This document shows positions 45,736 through 57,482 of a stretch of 64,000 nucleotides of DNA, in pieces. A model generated the notes under the pieces. The model was not told the DNA's origin and made no database searches. It saw only the letters and a program-made list of their open reading frames with translations. This DNA is from Clusia tigrina (Eukaryota; Arthropoda; Insecta; Diptera; Clusiidae): assembly GCA_920105625.2 (NCBI GenBank), contig OV050032.1, positions 5,718,129 to 5,782,128 on the forward strand. The letters are read 5' to 3'. Numbering within the stretch: the first letter of the stretch is position 1; each line of letters opens with the position of its first letter. The position numbers and the translations under genes are program-made.

Positions 45736-46620
45736 AGCTTGCACTCGGGGCCCATTGGCTCAATGTGATACCCGTGTTTAGAGAAAAACCACTTCCCCTT
45801 CTCTCCCCCAAAACACCCTCAGCTCTCTGTGATCTTTAAACAGCCAAAAGCTATTATGAAGTTGAGAATATCAATTAGTTTCAGCTCAGCTAATTCTTGT
45901 GGTTCTCCAAAGAAGGCCAACCCCATATACCTGGAGAAAACCTCCTCTGAAGACCCGGGCAACCACAGAGCAGATGTTTCACCGATTTCTCTTCCTCCTC
46001 ATCTCCACAACTCCTGCAATCATCTCTGAAAGGAGCACCGTACTTGGCGGCCATTCGACCTATGATGCTGTGCCCTGTCAGAACCCCCACGATAGTCCTG
46101 AGTTCTCTTCTGCAGAGCCCAAGAAGTATGGCAGTCCTGGCTCAGTTTCGGCCACAGTCGGCTGCTAAGTACCACCGTTCATTCGTTAATCTTTTTACAG
46201 TGGTTTCAATCTTGCTTGTGAGGTATAAGTATGTCCTCCACCTGCCTCTCTTCCGTCAGTTCCGATCCGAGTCTGGCACATTCATCAGCTTTTTCGTTGC
46301 CAGGGATCCATTATAGCTTTATCTTGTGGTGTTGGATCGCAAATAGTGATTTCCTGCAGTGTTCTACACACTTAGATTTCACAATAATAGGGTTTAGCGC
46401 TTTGATCGCTGCTTGGCTGTCTACACAGATTGTTATTCTCGAGGGAGTAAGCTCCCAGGCTCTTATCATTTGTGGTGCTTCGTCAATTTCAGCCTGAAAC
46501 TACGCTTCGTAGTCTAAAGGACCGTTCAATTTCTAGTTTGGCCGAGTAGAGTCCCGCACCTGTCCATCTTTGAGCCGTCAGTGAAAATGGTCGGGTCATT
46601 TCCCTCAATGCTTGTCCCTG
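45736..46620 (-). mobile_element. LINE 3' half: RNase H domain, zinc knuckle and 3' UTR
   Basis: On the minus strand, from about 46590 down: DGSKMDRCG (first RNase H block), SFRLKLTKHHK (glutamate block, degraded), RITICVDSQAAIKALNP (the 'DSQAA' block), then KLYWIPGNEKADECARLGSE (the catalytic-core end). After a gap with stops come IGVLTGHSIIGRMAAKYGAP and RSCGDEEEEKSVKHLLCGCP, a complete knuckle (45890-46090). The 3' UTR has GGTATCACATTGAGCCAATG. This order (RNase H, HC-linker, knuckle) is that of jockey/I-type ORF2 proteins. Several stops and frameshifts make it a relic. Its 3' end forms the edge of the array at 45056-45735. Confidence 0.8.
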
Positions 46621-48939
46621 CTTTCAATTCTAAGACTATGTACCAGGACTTTTTATAAGACTATATAATCCTCTTATATGAACATAAATCATCTTTTCGT
46701 ATACATTCGTCGCTGGCGTCAATGCGTTGTTGTGGACACACACTCGCATTAGCTTAATATGAGTACTTGAAAAATTGTACAAAATCAGAGAAATGCGCAA
46801 TTGCGGGTAATGAAAATGCAACGACGACTCACAGCAAAATTACGAGAAGTTTGAAATCTGAGTGACAACTCGCAGCGACATTTGGCAGGCAAACAACACA
46901 ACAACAACAACCACAACAACAACGCCAGCAACAGGGCAGACCGAGGCAACGCAAGCCCAGCCAACCTGCCCGAAAAGTGCCGGAGATGTGCTCTCTGCCC
47001 GCCAAGACGTGACTGCCGGGCACAAACTGCAATTGACAAATGAGCGCATAAATGCAATTCAATGAGAGAAGGAGAAAGGTAGCGGAAAAATGAAGCTGCT
47101 AAATTTCAAATTGGTCAACATTGCAAGCCGTTTGTCAGTTGACAGAATTCATTTGATGGCGGTCATTATGAATTGCCATCGAAATGGAAATTGAAATTGA
47201 GCGATTGGGGAAATTGAAAAACACTTGAGCGGCAAATGCGTAGTGGAGTGTGTGTGTGCATGTGTGGTGCATGTGATTTGTGAAGTGACAGCTGTCATGA
47301 GCGTCATGTCCAAATGTGCGCTTGAACAGCGGCCGTAAAAGGTAGGCGCGCTTGCGTGCACCTGGGCGACATTGGGCCGCACTTAGTTCCGCATTTGCCG
47401 AGTTTCCCACAGTTTCACACCAATCACACTCAAGCACAAACCGTCACACACACACTGAAGGCAGGACCCCTTTAGCCGCCTCCGTGCCCGGTCTCGTTGC
47501 ACTATCAACACCCTGCCAGCTCACTCGCACACTTCGCACTTCAGCCACTTAAACTTTCAGCACTTGGCTCGGTTGTTGTTGTTGTTGTTGTTATTGTCTT
47601 TGGGGCAACGCTCTTACCCATTTCTAGAACTCTGCTTATTCATATATCGGGCCAATTTCCGCCGTTTAAGCTTCGCACACGAACACTTTAATTTGATCGC
47701 TTTTCTATTTGCCATTTCCTGTTGGCCTGAAACGGTACTGCCAACCAGCCGGCGACCGACAACGGGCCGAAGCAATAAGTTCTTGATGGTTGCTACCTTA
47801 GACGCTGCAATTGTGTATGTGTATGTGGGTACACATGTTGTGTATGTGTGCTGTGCGTGTGTGTGTATGTGTGTGCTGCAGTAAATACGTTTGACCTATT
47901 TTTTAATGCCGCTCGGCTGGGCGCCTTGGTAGTTGCTTTTCACTTATTCTGCACTTTTCTTTTTGCTGCAACGTGAGCGGCTGCTACACCAAGAGTGGCA
48001 GTGGCAGTGGCAAGTGTGCTGAAAATAAGAGTAATTCGATTGGGAGCTGCTCAGGCTGTGCCATCTCTGTTCCTTTTGAGCGCAGCTACCGTGTGGCACT
48101 TTCATCAGCCAAGTATTTCCGGAATTTCCAGATTTTTGCTGCTTGGTCGGCTTGTCATTGGTTTAATTATGCGTTAACAAGCCTGTATCTGCATTTTTTG
48201 CGCTCGTCACTGCTATTCTAAGTTTTTGCAGTGCTTGCATACTTTGAGGCGGCCAACTTTGTGCGAATATGGCAGGTATACAAAATTCTGCTTCACACAC
48301 TTTCACAGCAGAAGTGATGTCCTCAATTATGCATCACACACGAGTTGCTTTCAGATGGGCCAAATTAGTTGTTCCATCCTTTTAGGCGTTCGCGCTTCAT
48401 TGCGTCAGTGAGTTGTTGTGAAGCTGAGAGTAAAACTAAAACACTGGCAGCCCTACAAAAATGACGAGTTTAAGGCTTTCCTTACAATTGTAGAATAACT
48501 GAGTATACAAACACTTGTACCATGGATAAAAAGTACTTGTAAGGCCCGAAAGGAGGCACACCTATATTCCTGATGAGCACTGTACGATGAGATTATATTA
48601 AACAGTCACTTACCCTAATTTCTCTTGAAGAACCAAACATTTCATATGTCGATGATGAAACGGCTTTCTTTGGCGAAAATTATGTAAGAAATACTCACAC
48701 TTCTCTACTCCAATGATATTTTAAACGAAATTATCACTGAAAACTGATATAAAAAGATAAGAAACTGCACATTCATGTGACTAGTGAGAATATTGCTAAA
48801 TATCCGTAATCAAAAAGATTCACTTTTATACGAGATAGTTCATTTTCTACACTAGTTCATAGTTGAGAACGGAAAGAGATGTTGGTTTGAAACTTTCTCT
48901 GCAAATGGGCGAAATCGTTAGTAAACAACGGATGTCAGC
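46621..48939. other. Unassigned sequence with short microsatellites
   Basis: CAA near 46896-46925, GTT near 47572-47595 and GT near 47815-47880. No gene or element recognised. Confidence 0.5.
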
Positions 48940-49460
48940 TATCCACTTCGTCCAGAATGTTATATACTCTGCTCTTCTTATAAAGACTATAGCTGAAAAC
49001 CCATAAGTGATCTCAGATATGCACTTCGTCCAGTTTGTTTTATACTCTGCTCTTCTTATAAAGACTATACCTGAAGAACCATAAGTGATCTCAGATATCC
49101 ACTTCGTCCAGAATGTTATATACTCTGCTCTTCTTATAAAGACTATAGCTGAAAACCCATAAGTGATCTCAGATATCCACTTCGTCCAGTTTGTTTTATA
49201 CTCTGCTCTTCTTATAAAGAATATAGCGGAAGAACCATAAGAGATCTCAGATATCCACTTCGTCCAGAATGTTATATACTCTGCTCTTCTTATAAAGACT
49301 ATAGCTGAAAACCCATAAGTGATCTCAGATATCCACTTCGTCCAGTTTGTTTTATACTCTGCTCTTCTTATAAAGAATATAGCGGAAGAACCATAAGAGC
49401 TAGGGCTTGGGCTAGTTTGTTGTATACCCTGCTCTTCTTATAAAGAATATAGCTGGAATA
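48940..49460. repeat. Tandem array, 78-bp unit, about 6.5 units
   Basis: CTTCGTCCAG recurs at 48946, 49024, 49102, 49180, 49258 and 49336, exactly 78 bp apart, with a final partial unit near 49405. Odd units continue AATGTTATATACTCTGC and even units TTTGTTTTATACTCTGC, so the array is a 156-bp dimer. No coding capacity. Confidence 0.92.
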
Positions 49461-52400
49461 TGATAAGTGATATTGGGCTGAAATTGTGTGTTGGTGGAAT
49501 TGAATACCATGGAAGGATACCGCGGACTGTGTACTGTAGACATCTAGAGACGATAGTTCACAAAATAGAGTATATCCAGAGTTCTAGATAACAGCGAAGA
49601 AAAACATGCCCACCGTCGATAGTCTTGCAATTGACTTGGGATAGGCCGGAGTGATAGGTAGTCACAGAATACTCTTAGTCTAGACAAAAACTGGATAAAT
49701 CGTTAGAGTAAAGATGGAGTTAAACTGGAGAAGTCGATATAAAATAAAGCTCGGATACATCCAACGATGAGGATGTGAGATTCTAGTGAAGACTAGTGGG
49801 TAGATAGGTAGGAGTAGCCTCCTAGTGATGACTGGTACAAAAGCAAACAAAAATAGTTTTGCTCAAATTGTTCCTTTTGTGATATGATGTCTCCAAACTC
49901 ATAGTTTACTACGTTTTACGCCTCGATGGTGATTCGTAAACCACCACTCAAGAAGTAGTACAACCGCGAGATTTATAGTCCGCCCAACGTATTCATTTGT
50001 GTGTCCTTTTGGCCACTGTTCTCAAATCTATTAATGTGGATTCCGTATGAATTTCGGATAAGAACAGAATTGAGATCAGTGTTAAAGCGTTAACAGGGTA
50101 ATACCGGTAAGATTCTAAGGCCATCACAGCAGTTGGAAACGTGGTTCACTACGGTTCTGTTCGGACTGTAGTGAAGTCATGTAGGCAACTGACTCAAGCA
50201 CTTGTTTCTTCAATGCTAAATGGTGGGGGTAGAAGATTTTAGAACAATTGCAGAACAAAATTGTCACACTTTTATATTTAAGGTAGTTTTTCTTCGTTCG
50301 AAGTGATTGAAAATGCAGAAAGAAATGTCTTTGCTTTAGGAACATGCCAAAAAAATAAGAACAAGAAAATAAAAGAAAGAAAAAAACCAAAAAGGAAACA
50401 GCATAGCAACGTATAACGAAACATACAAACGAACAAACAAACAAACAAACAAACGCTCCCACAAGTGACATCAACCGCAACAAATTATGCCGAGCTACAC
50501 GAAATCAGCAAAGTGTGAAATTAATGCGGCCACAGACACTTGGCAGCGAGTGCAACGTTTTCCTCTCAGCTGCGCCACCAACGGAGTGCCCACGCAGCTT
50601 CCTAGCGAAAGGCGGGATAGCCAAAAATGAAGAAAAAACGCCCACACCGGCAGCACTGACAAAACGAAGCTAATTAAATACGTGCTCTTTTTCCTCGTAG
50701 CCCCAAAGTGTGCATTTGGAGTTTCCTTTGATATGTGGCCCAGCATTTTAGGTCGTAAATCTTAAGCGCAAAAGTGAAACAAAAATGAAATTAAACCAGC
50801 GGGAAAACCGAGACGAAATTAACTGAAAACAGTTGCCAAAAATGTCACTCATACGCCACGCTTTAATATTCTTCCACTGATCGAGGCTTTGAAGTGAGTC
50901 GTGCTTGATCAGTTGGTTCAGTTGGATCAGTTAATTCAACAGTGCTGCTGCTGTCACGTGCCTATTCATGGCTCTTGATTATTTGGCCAAACGCAAGAAA
51001 TTTCTTTTGCGCAGCGTCATTCTCATGAAATGGAGCCAAATGGCACAACTTGAACGCTCGCTACGAGTCGCACGTCTGCCCATTGCCACGCCAGAGCCAC
51101 TGGTCTTTGCTGTTAACAATGGGGCTCAAAGCACACACGTTGACTCCAAAAGTCACATTGTCCACCAGGCGAAATGTCATACAAAAGCAGTGCTAGAGAG
51201 CATTTGCCTCATACACGCACACGGAGCCGCACATGCTAAATGAGCGTAATAAAGTGGCAAACAAGAAGCCAAGAGTGGAGCTGCAGCCAAGAGTGGAGCT
51301 GCAGCCAAGAGTGGTGCTGCAGCCAAGAGTGGAGCTGCAGCATCTGAACTGCACAGCAAGAAGCACATCCACGGACACGGTAGCATCTAAAATGCGATTT
51401 AGAAAAAGCGCACAGAAGCTGAAATGCAGCGTTGGCAAAGTGTTAAGGCGCGTGAGTTTGCCGCATGCACCGCACTTACTGCGTGCGCTGCGTTTGCCCT
51501 TTTCCTGGCCATACTCAGTGGAGTTGCCACAAACTACTCCCAAGCAGATCCGTGCATAATACCGCCGTCGCCATCGCCATCGCCGTCGTCGTCGCAGTCG
51601 ACATTTGTGTTAACTAAAATGATTTATGCACGCATGCAAACTTGATTTGTTGAACAGTTTCCGCAATAAAGAAACAAAACCAAGCACAGCGGCAAAAAAG
51701 GAAAACAAACACTCAAATGAAAACGCAACATTTGACAATGCTAATTACAACAAAATGATTTGGTAAAGAGAGTAACGACCAAGCCGGGGCAGTTAGAAAA
51801 ACTTGGCGTTTTTACGGCTGCGCATGCGCAAAACTTAATCATTCAATGTACACTCCAGCCGCCAATTCATCAATAAAAACCAGCAAGTAAACAAACAGAA
51901 GCAAATACAGATGCGGACGTGGCCGATGTAGTCAAATAAATGAAATGAACAGAGTCAAGCAAAATGCCAGCATGACTTTGACTGCTGCTTTGTTGACTTC
52001 GTTGGCAGCAGACATTGGAAATTTAAATTGAAACGTTAATAGAAACGCAAATGCAAATTGAAATATGGCGGAAAGTTGGTAAAAACACAACCGCAACTGA
52101 AACAACGCACGGCCACGGGAACGGGAAGTCTTTAGAGTTGATAATGCGGCACGCATGCGCACTTAAAGCTAATTAGTTTGTTAGCTTTTGAAAGGTTAAA
52201 AGGCGTGCGGCAAACGCAAAACCACAAAAGCAGCGGAGCAGCGAAGCAACAGGCCGCTCTTGAACTATTTAACAAAGCAAACAATTCAATTACTGCTAAA
52301 TTTACAATTACAAACACAAATTAACAAAAACGTACTAACAAATAAATATATCGAAATGGTAAATAAAAACTTAAAGATAAATAAATAAAATAAGCAGAAA

Positions 52401-52575
52401 AATTACTTAATAAATAAATATGTTTTATTGTGTAGGCGACCTTTCGATCTATTGTAAAATAACTCCACAGAAGTTTCCACACATATCTTAGAGTTTTCCA
52501 ACTTTTCTTTAAACAAGTTTCCGCAATTTTCTATTATTTTATTCCGGACCTGATTTCTGAGTATATTGGCAGTAG
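49461..52575. other. Unassigned sequence; GC-richer unique part at 50490-52320
   Basis: Contains an 18-bp tandem repeat (51268-51341). A 73-codon frame at 51424-51645 starts at an ATG and has a hydrophobic N-terminus (EFAACTALTACAAFALFLAI) followed by a Pro-Ser simple repeat. It resembles a signal peptide, but nothing else supports it as a gene. No splice structure or domain was recognised. Confidence 0.4.
51268..51341. repeat. 18-bp tandem repeat, four units
   Basis: CCAAGAGTGGAGCTGCAG in four copies with one A-to-T change. Confidence 0.9.
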
Positions 52576-52579
52576 CTCT

Positions 52580-52980
52580 GCAATGGGACTAACAGGGTCT
52601 TATTTGAAGAATGTCGGATCGATATTATTGTGTAGGGGATTTAAGCACCGCGACCTTTCGATCTATTATGTCCCCATCAGAGGTTCAAAGTACATCTTTG
52701 AGTACTATCCTCTGGATAAACGTGAAGACAAGTTTTGGCTTCAGAGGTTTCACATCACTGGCAGAGCCCTGGAAGAGTCCCAAGTATTTCCAGCGGGTGT
52801 GCAAGAGAGCCGGGCATTGTGTCAGCACATGTAAAGGCGTCTCCTCTTCCTCCATACAGAATCTGCAGGAGCCTTCCGAGGTGACCACCATCCTCACCAT
52901 ATGTGAGTTCAGTTTACAGTGTTCTGTGAGTAGGCCTGATTATTCTTAGAGAGACTGATGAGTGATTCGAATCTTTTTAG
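52580..52980 (-). mobile_element. LINE 3' end with CX2CX8HX4C knuckle
   Basis: The minus frame at 52685-52900 reads GSCRFCMEEEETPLHVLTQC, then PALLHTRWKYLG and the tail KLVFTFIQRIV. Just upstream, in another frame, is LLTEHCKLNSHMVRM, the usual lead-in to the knuckle. The knuckle spacing (eight residues instead of ten) separates this family from the others in the window. It could be the missing 3' end of the minus-strand R1-like element at 53560-55950, or an independent fragment. Confidence 0.7.
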
Positions 52981-52982
52981 CT

Positions 52983-53051
52983 GGTATGTCCCTAGCAGTC
53001 TCTTGAATACCCTTAGGCCTGGTGTATCAAAGAGTCTGCTAGGGACATACC
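52983..53051. repeat. Inverted repeat at a LINE-LINE junction
   Basis: GGTATGTCCCTAGCAG(T/A)CTCTTGA at 52983-53006 pairs with 53027-53051, with one mismatch and one extra base, around a 20-bp loop. It separates two LINE 3' ends in opposite orientations. Confidence 0.8.
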
Positions 53052-53056
53052 ATGGC

Positions 53057-53530
53057 CGAGACTAGACAAACATGGCCAAGGCTAGGCAAACATGGCCGAG
53101 ACTAAATCTGCATCTATCCAAGAATATCATTAGACTCCATAGACTACAAATTAGGACTTTAATAGGAGTCCTCACGGGACATTGTCTCATAGGAAATTAT
53201 GCAAGAAGAATGGGAATTTATGCGCATGATTTCTGTCGCAGCTGCAGGAACGAGGAGGAAGTGGAAACGATCCAGCATCTCTTCTGTACATGTCCAGCTT
53301 TTGCTGGAAATAGGGAACGTTTACTAGGATCCCACTTCTTAACAAGTATAGATGGTCTACGCCAGTCAGGTGTTAACAACCTTATTCGCTTTGTAAAAGG
53401 CTTAGGTTGGTTCAATCTGGAGGGAGACGCATAGGCACGCACCCGCGGCTCACAACGCACCCAACTGGTGGTCTAAGTGGCATCACTGGTTCATTGGTGA
53501 TGCGGCTGCCCTACCTACCTACCTACCTAG
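53057..53530 (+). mobile_element. LINE 3' end, best-preserved knuckle frame (120 codons)
   Basis: An open plus frame (53072-53434) reads WPRLNLHLSKNIIRLHRLQI, RTLIGVLTGHCLIGNYARRM, then FCRSCRNEEEVETIQHLFCTCPAF (an intact CX2CX10HX4C knuckle) and LLGSHFLTSIDGL…NNLIRFVKGLGWFN. This is the complete post-RNase H C-terminus of a LINE ORF2. It lies in the opposite orientation to both neighbouring LINE pieces. The 3' UTR ends in (CTAC)n near 53511-53529. The first 50 bp contain about three tandem copies of a 20-bp word, CATGGCCGAGACTAGACAAA. Confidence 0.85.
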
Positions 53531-53590
53531 GCCTGATGTGTTAACCCAGTGTTTGTGATTCGAATCTTTCTAGGTGGCTGTTTCTCCTAT

Positions 53591-55884
53591 TCAGCTTGCT
53601 ATGTCGAGTATGAGTCTCATTTTCCATCTTCCGCGACTCGCGACGGCCCATCGTTCTGGGCAATGATGCACGGTTTCTTGCTTTATATCCTGCGCCGGTA
53701 CTCTGGTATTTTTACCCATCTTGGCTTCTCGTAGGTGCTTCCGTTCGAGAGCCAAGAAAGCGATAGGGGCAAAGCCCATAATTACCAGAATTGCCGGCTC
53801 CGATACAGTACGGCACGCTGAAGCTACTCGCATAGCTGCGGTTAGTTGCACGGAGTATTAAACATTTCTTCGGGCGTGCACCTTCAGCTCGTCGGCCCAC
53901 AATTCGCGACCATACAGCAGAATGGAGTGTGTTGTCATCACGCAAAAACAATTTAAGAACTCTGACAGCTTACCTCACAGGCCTCTGAGCCACCTCATGA
54001 AACTGGGACTCTCACCAGTAAGCACGTGAGCAGAGGCAGAAGAAAGACCAGAGCACCTACTAATGAGCTGCGAAGCCTTAGCTCGCAATAGGAGCATTAC
54101 TGGCCCGACGCAGAGACATTAGAGCAATGAACCCCAACTCAGTGCTAAGCTTCCTTAGAACTGTTGGACTAATAGAATGCCTTTAATAGGTAGAAGCAGA
54201 AGGAGTACAATAGATCAAATTGGTCGAGGTACTTTTTCCCTCTTTATTTCATTCATTCATTCATTCATTCATCAGAAGCTAATCTTGCTGGATGGCAGCC
54301 TGCTGAGAGAAGCCGTTACCCGTGCTGCCTTAGCCGCCGCATTTTGCATTTGCGCACAGTAGGTGGGCTTGGAGTCAAGATGAATTCCCAGGTACATTAT
54401 CACCTTTTGTGTCCTGATGGCCTCGGAGCAAACTCTCAAGTCAATTTCGATTGAATAGAAGGAATAGCAGTTCTGTCTTTGCCGTGGCCAACTTTAAACC
54501 ATGAGAATCGAGCCACCTCTGGGTTCTGATCATGACCTGGTTCAGCTTTCTTTGGGCGTCTTCACGTGCGGTCATGACAGCCGCAATGCCGTCTGCGTAT
54601 CCAACTATATCTGGCATCTCCATGCGCAAAATGCCATCGTAGCTTATATTCCAAAAGTCCGGTCCATGGACGGATCCTTGCGCTGCCCCTGACGTATTGG
54701 TTTGGCTTTCGGTGCTATTTTTGGCCTCGTATGCCAACATTCGATCTTTAAGGTAGCTCCGGATTATCTTCTTCAGATAAGCTGGTATCTGAAAACGATT
54801 TTCGAGTGCCTCGATCATGTCCACCCACCTAGCGCTATGACTTCTAATGTGACACTAAGTACCACTCCCCTGGAGTAGTGATTTCCTTGCTGTGACGCTA
54901 GCACACTTTCTATGACCGAAAACCTGGCCGAAAACCGAGGATAATCACCTGGCGTTTTCAATGGCTGCTGCTATTCGGGGTTTGAGTAGTCGTTCCAAAA
55001 GTTTACCCACGGTGTCTAGCATACACAGTGGTCGATATGCTGACGGTGATTCGGAGTTTCCTTTTCCCTTACTGATGAGCTCTAGCCGCTGTCTTTTCCA
55101 TACGTCTGGGAATATTCCTTTGGTCAGGCAGGCATAGTACATATCGAGAAGTTCTTTGATACTACTTTTAGGACTTCTGCTGGAATACCCTCAATACCCG
55201 GTGCTTTGTTTCTCTGTAGGATGATGGCGGCTGCTTTAAGTTCATCTTCCGTGAAAGGAGGTGGGACTTCCTTGACCAGCACATCCGATTCTCCTCTTAA
55301 GGCATGTATAGGGAATGGAGCGTTTACTATGCTTTCCATAGCATGGTCTTCTAGTTGGTGTACCGATGCTCTTGCTCCAAGCTTTTACATTACGACTTTA
55401 TATCCCAGTCCCCATGGGTTGTTGTTTATGTCGATTCGAAGCTCCTCCCCCATTTCTTCTCGTTGGTAGAGCGGATAACAGTTTTGGGGGTTTTCCTAGC
55501 AGCTTGGCGATCTTTTCTTTCGGCATTCGCAGATTCTACACGCCTGGCCCAAGTGCACTTTCTTCTACACCGCAGACAGATCCGTCTGAGTGGAGCTATT
55601 TCCTCTGTCCACCAGTAAAAGGCCTTCTTGTATTTGTTTGGTCTTATTTTCGGCATCGCTTTGCTACAGGCTCTCTGTATACACTGCATGGTCTGCTTCA
55701 CCTTGCTATTAGCATCGCTGGCGTGGCTGTCTAATGGAATGTGTGCCTCGAGCTCAGCAAGTAGCACTTCCGGGTTTGGCTTTGATACATTCCACTTGCG
55801 AGTTCCTCGCCCACTTATATTGCTGGGAACCAATGGTTCCATACTCAGAGTGGCAGGTATACACTTCATACGTGGACAGCTCAC
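53591..55884 (-). pseudogene. R1-like reverse transcriptase pseudogene
   Basis: Blocks in order on the minus strand: KKAFYWWTEEIAPLRRICLR (linker, 55660); PPPFTEDELKAAAIILQRNK with APGIEGIPAEVL (RT block 1); WKRQRLELISKGKGN and SAYRPLCMLDTVGKLLERLL (block 2); SVTLEV where motif A usually has a catalytic Asp, with the following residues deleted; QGSVHGPDFWNISYDGIL; VGYADGIAAVM, where catalytic YADD has become YADG; KVIMYLGIHLDSK (thumb); and VASACRTVSEPAILVIMGFAP in the C-terminal region. The pieces are split by frameshifts. With both metal-binding motifs damaged the enzyme is dead. Confidence 0.85.
53965..54275 (+). mobile_element. LINE 3' end nested in the R1-like element, ATTC tail
   Basis: The plus strand reads …AEAEERPEHLLMSCEALARNRSI, the second half of a zinc knuckle (the HX4C part survives; the CX2C part is unreadable), followed by IRAMNPNSVLSFLRTVGLIE in a shifted frame. 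A 3' UTR ends in (ATTC)n at about 54248-54272. It lies between the thumb and C-terminal parts of the minus-strand R1-like element, so it inserted later. Some R1 sequence at the junction is missing, and no clear target duplication is visible. Confidence 0.7.
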
Positions 55885-55950
55885 TGACTTCAGACCTCAC
55901 TATACAGTTGCTATAGATTTGTCGATCTTATCAGTGTGACGGCGGCAAAA

Positions 55951-56785
55951 AACGCCCCCTACCCCGCGGCTTCCCGGAGCGGTCTTCTGTACCTTGAAGT
56001 TGTATTCCTAAGGTAAAATCGCAAGCGCAGTATTCGTTTGTGGCTTCAATTTGTTTCCTTCATTCTACGCCGCTTATTTAAAAGAGTTTCGATTATGAAC
56101 TTTTGTTCTGCGAACTCTATGAGTCATAACGTTGGAACGGTCCATAGTTCGGACCAAGTGTTTCCTCCTGACATTGAAACAATGACAATTAGAGCTGTGA
56201 AAAAACTTTTTTCCCTACCAATTGTTTGCAAATTTAATGAGTTGGCAAATAATCGTACAAAGTGTTCAACAAATAACATGAAGAACGGAACTGGAACGGA
56301 AAACACACAACACAACAAAACACTTGTGAACAATACGAACAAATTACATGCAAATTTAATTTGAAGCAGCTGCAATGAGCAGCGATGAATTTGAGCGGCG
56401 TAAAGCAGTGGAACAATCCACAAATTGTTGTGGCTGGTGGATAAGTCCAGCATTGAAATTTGACGAGTGTGTTCAGCTCCATCCAGTGAGATGTTGACGG
56501 GGCCGTTTCCGATGCAAAGAAACTACGTAGTCACTTTATAATTTCTGCATAATTATGGGGCAGGGAACTCACTAATGAATCTGCCAAAAGGTCATTATAA
56601 TTGCTGCGATGTGAGGTGAGATGAGCGTCTCTTTGTTCTTAAATGGAGATGTTTCCTGATTCGCAAATCTCACCTCTTCAAGTCGAAGGCCTTAGTGCAG
56701 AGCACTCATTGCACAGAGCAATCTTAGATCACATATTTAATTATGTTGTAAGGTAATATTAATTATAATGCTCAAATTTCTTCAA
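55951..56785. other. Unassigned sequence
   Basis: No gene or element recognised. Confidence 0.5.
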
Positions 56786-57326
56786 AAGTATGAGCGGAAA
56801 GAACATGGATCAAGAGGAAACAAGAGAACAAAAGAGAATAAATGAGAACAAATAAGAAAAAAATAGATCAACATAGAATAAGAGGGAACAAGAGACAACA
56901 AAAGAGAAAAAGAGCGAATATACCATAAAAGAGTAAATAATATAAGGAAAGAACGATACTAAGAGTGAAAAAGGAGTCAAGAGAGAACAAGACAGGGCAA
57001 CAGAGAACAAACATTAATAAAAGAAAAATAGGTACAAAACATCATGCAGGGACCAAGAGTGAAAAGACAGACAAAAACAGAGAACAATAGAGAACTTAAA
57101 AAAACCAAAGAGTACTTAAGACTTAAGACTAGAGAGAATAAGACCGAACAGAGAATGGAAGATGAATTACTATAAAGTTAAAAACACGGAAAGAGCGGAA
57201 AATAAGGAAACCGAAAAAGGGAGAAACCGAAAAACATAAAAACTGGACAACAGAGAAAGAGAAAAGTATAATAAGATAGGCAGATAAAGAAAGGAAGAGA
57301 AAAGAAGAAGGGAAAGCAAGGGAGTC
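56786..57326. repeat. Purine-rich low-complexity tract
   Basis: Irregular AGAGAACA / AAGAGAA words over about 540 bp. The plus strand is mostly A and G with little T. Continues on the far side of the 57327-57482 insert, to about 57545. Confidence 0.8.
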
Positions 57327-57482
57327 TTAGCAAGACTCCCATTGTCGTGGTTTGCGATCGCGAGTTCAGGACAGTCCGGACCGTTGCTGATCGGTCACCA
57401 GTTCCGTACGTTTTGCAGAAGTGCCCCTCGGTCGGCTGGGTGGGTAGTGGGCCCGTGGGATACTTCGATAAAAAAAAAAAAT
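57327..57482 (+). mobile_element. Probable poly(A)-tailed retroinsertion in the purine tract
   Basis: An island of ordinary composition (GTCTTAGCAAGACTCCC … GGGATACTTCGAT) ending in about eleven A residues, embedded in purine-rich repeat on both sides. The 3' poly(A) suggests a short SINE or truncated LINE. It opens with a small inverted repeat (GGAGTCTTAGCAAGACTCC). I recognise no family. Confidence 0.5.

Larger units (their letters stand above)
53560..55950 (-). mobile_element. R1-like LINE, 5'-truncated and interrupted
   Basis: A minus-strand element beginning in the linker after the endonuclease (55426-55884) and running through the reverse transcriptase and its C-terminal region (to about 53560). 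It is interrupted at about 53965-54275 by part of another LINE in the opposite orientation. Sequence words such as 'QGSVHGPDFWNISYDGIL' point to the R1 clade. R1 itself is an rDNA-specific element, but R1-like lineages insert elsewhere, and nothing here suggests rDNA. Confidence 0.82.
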
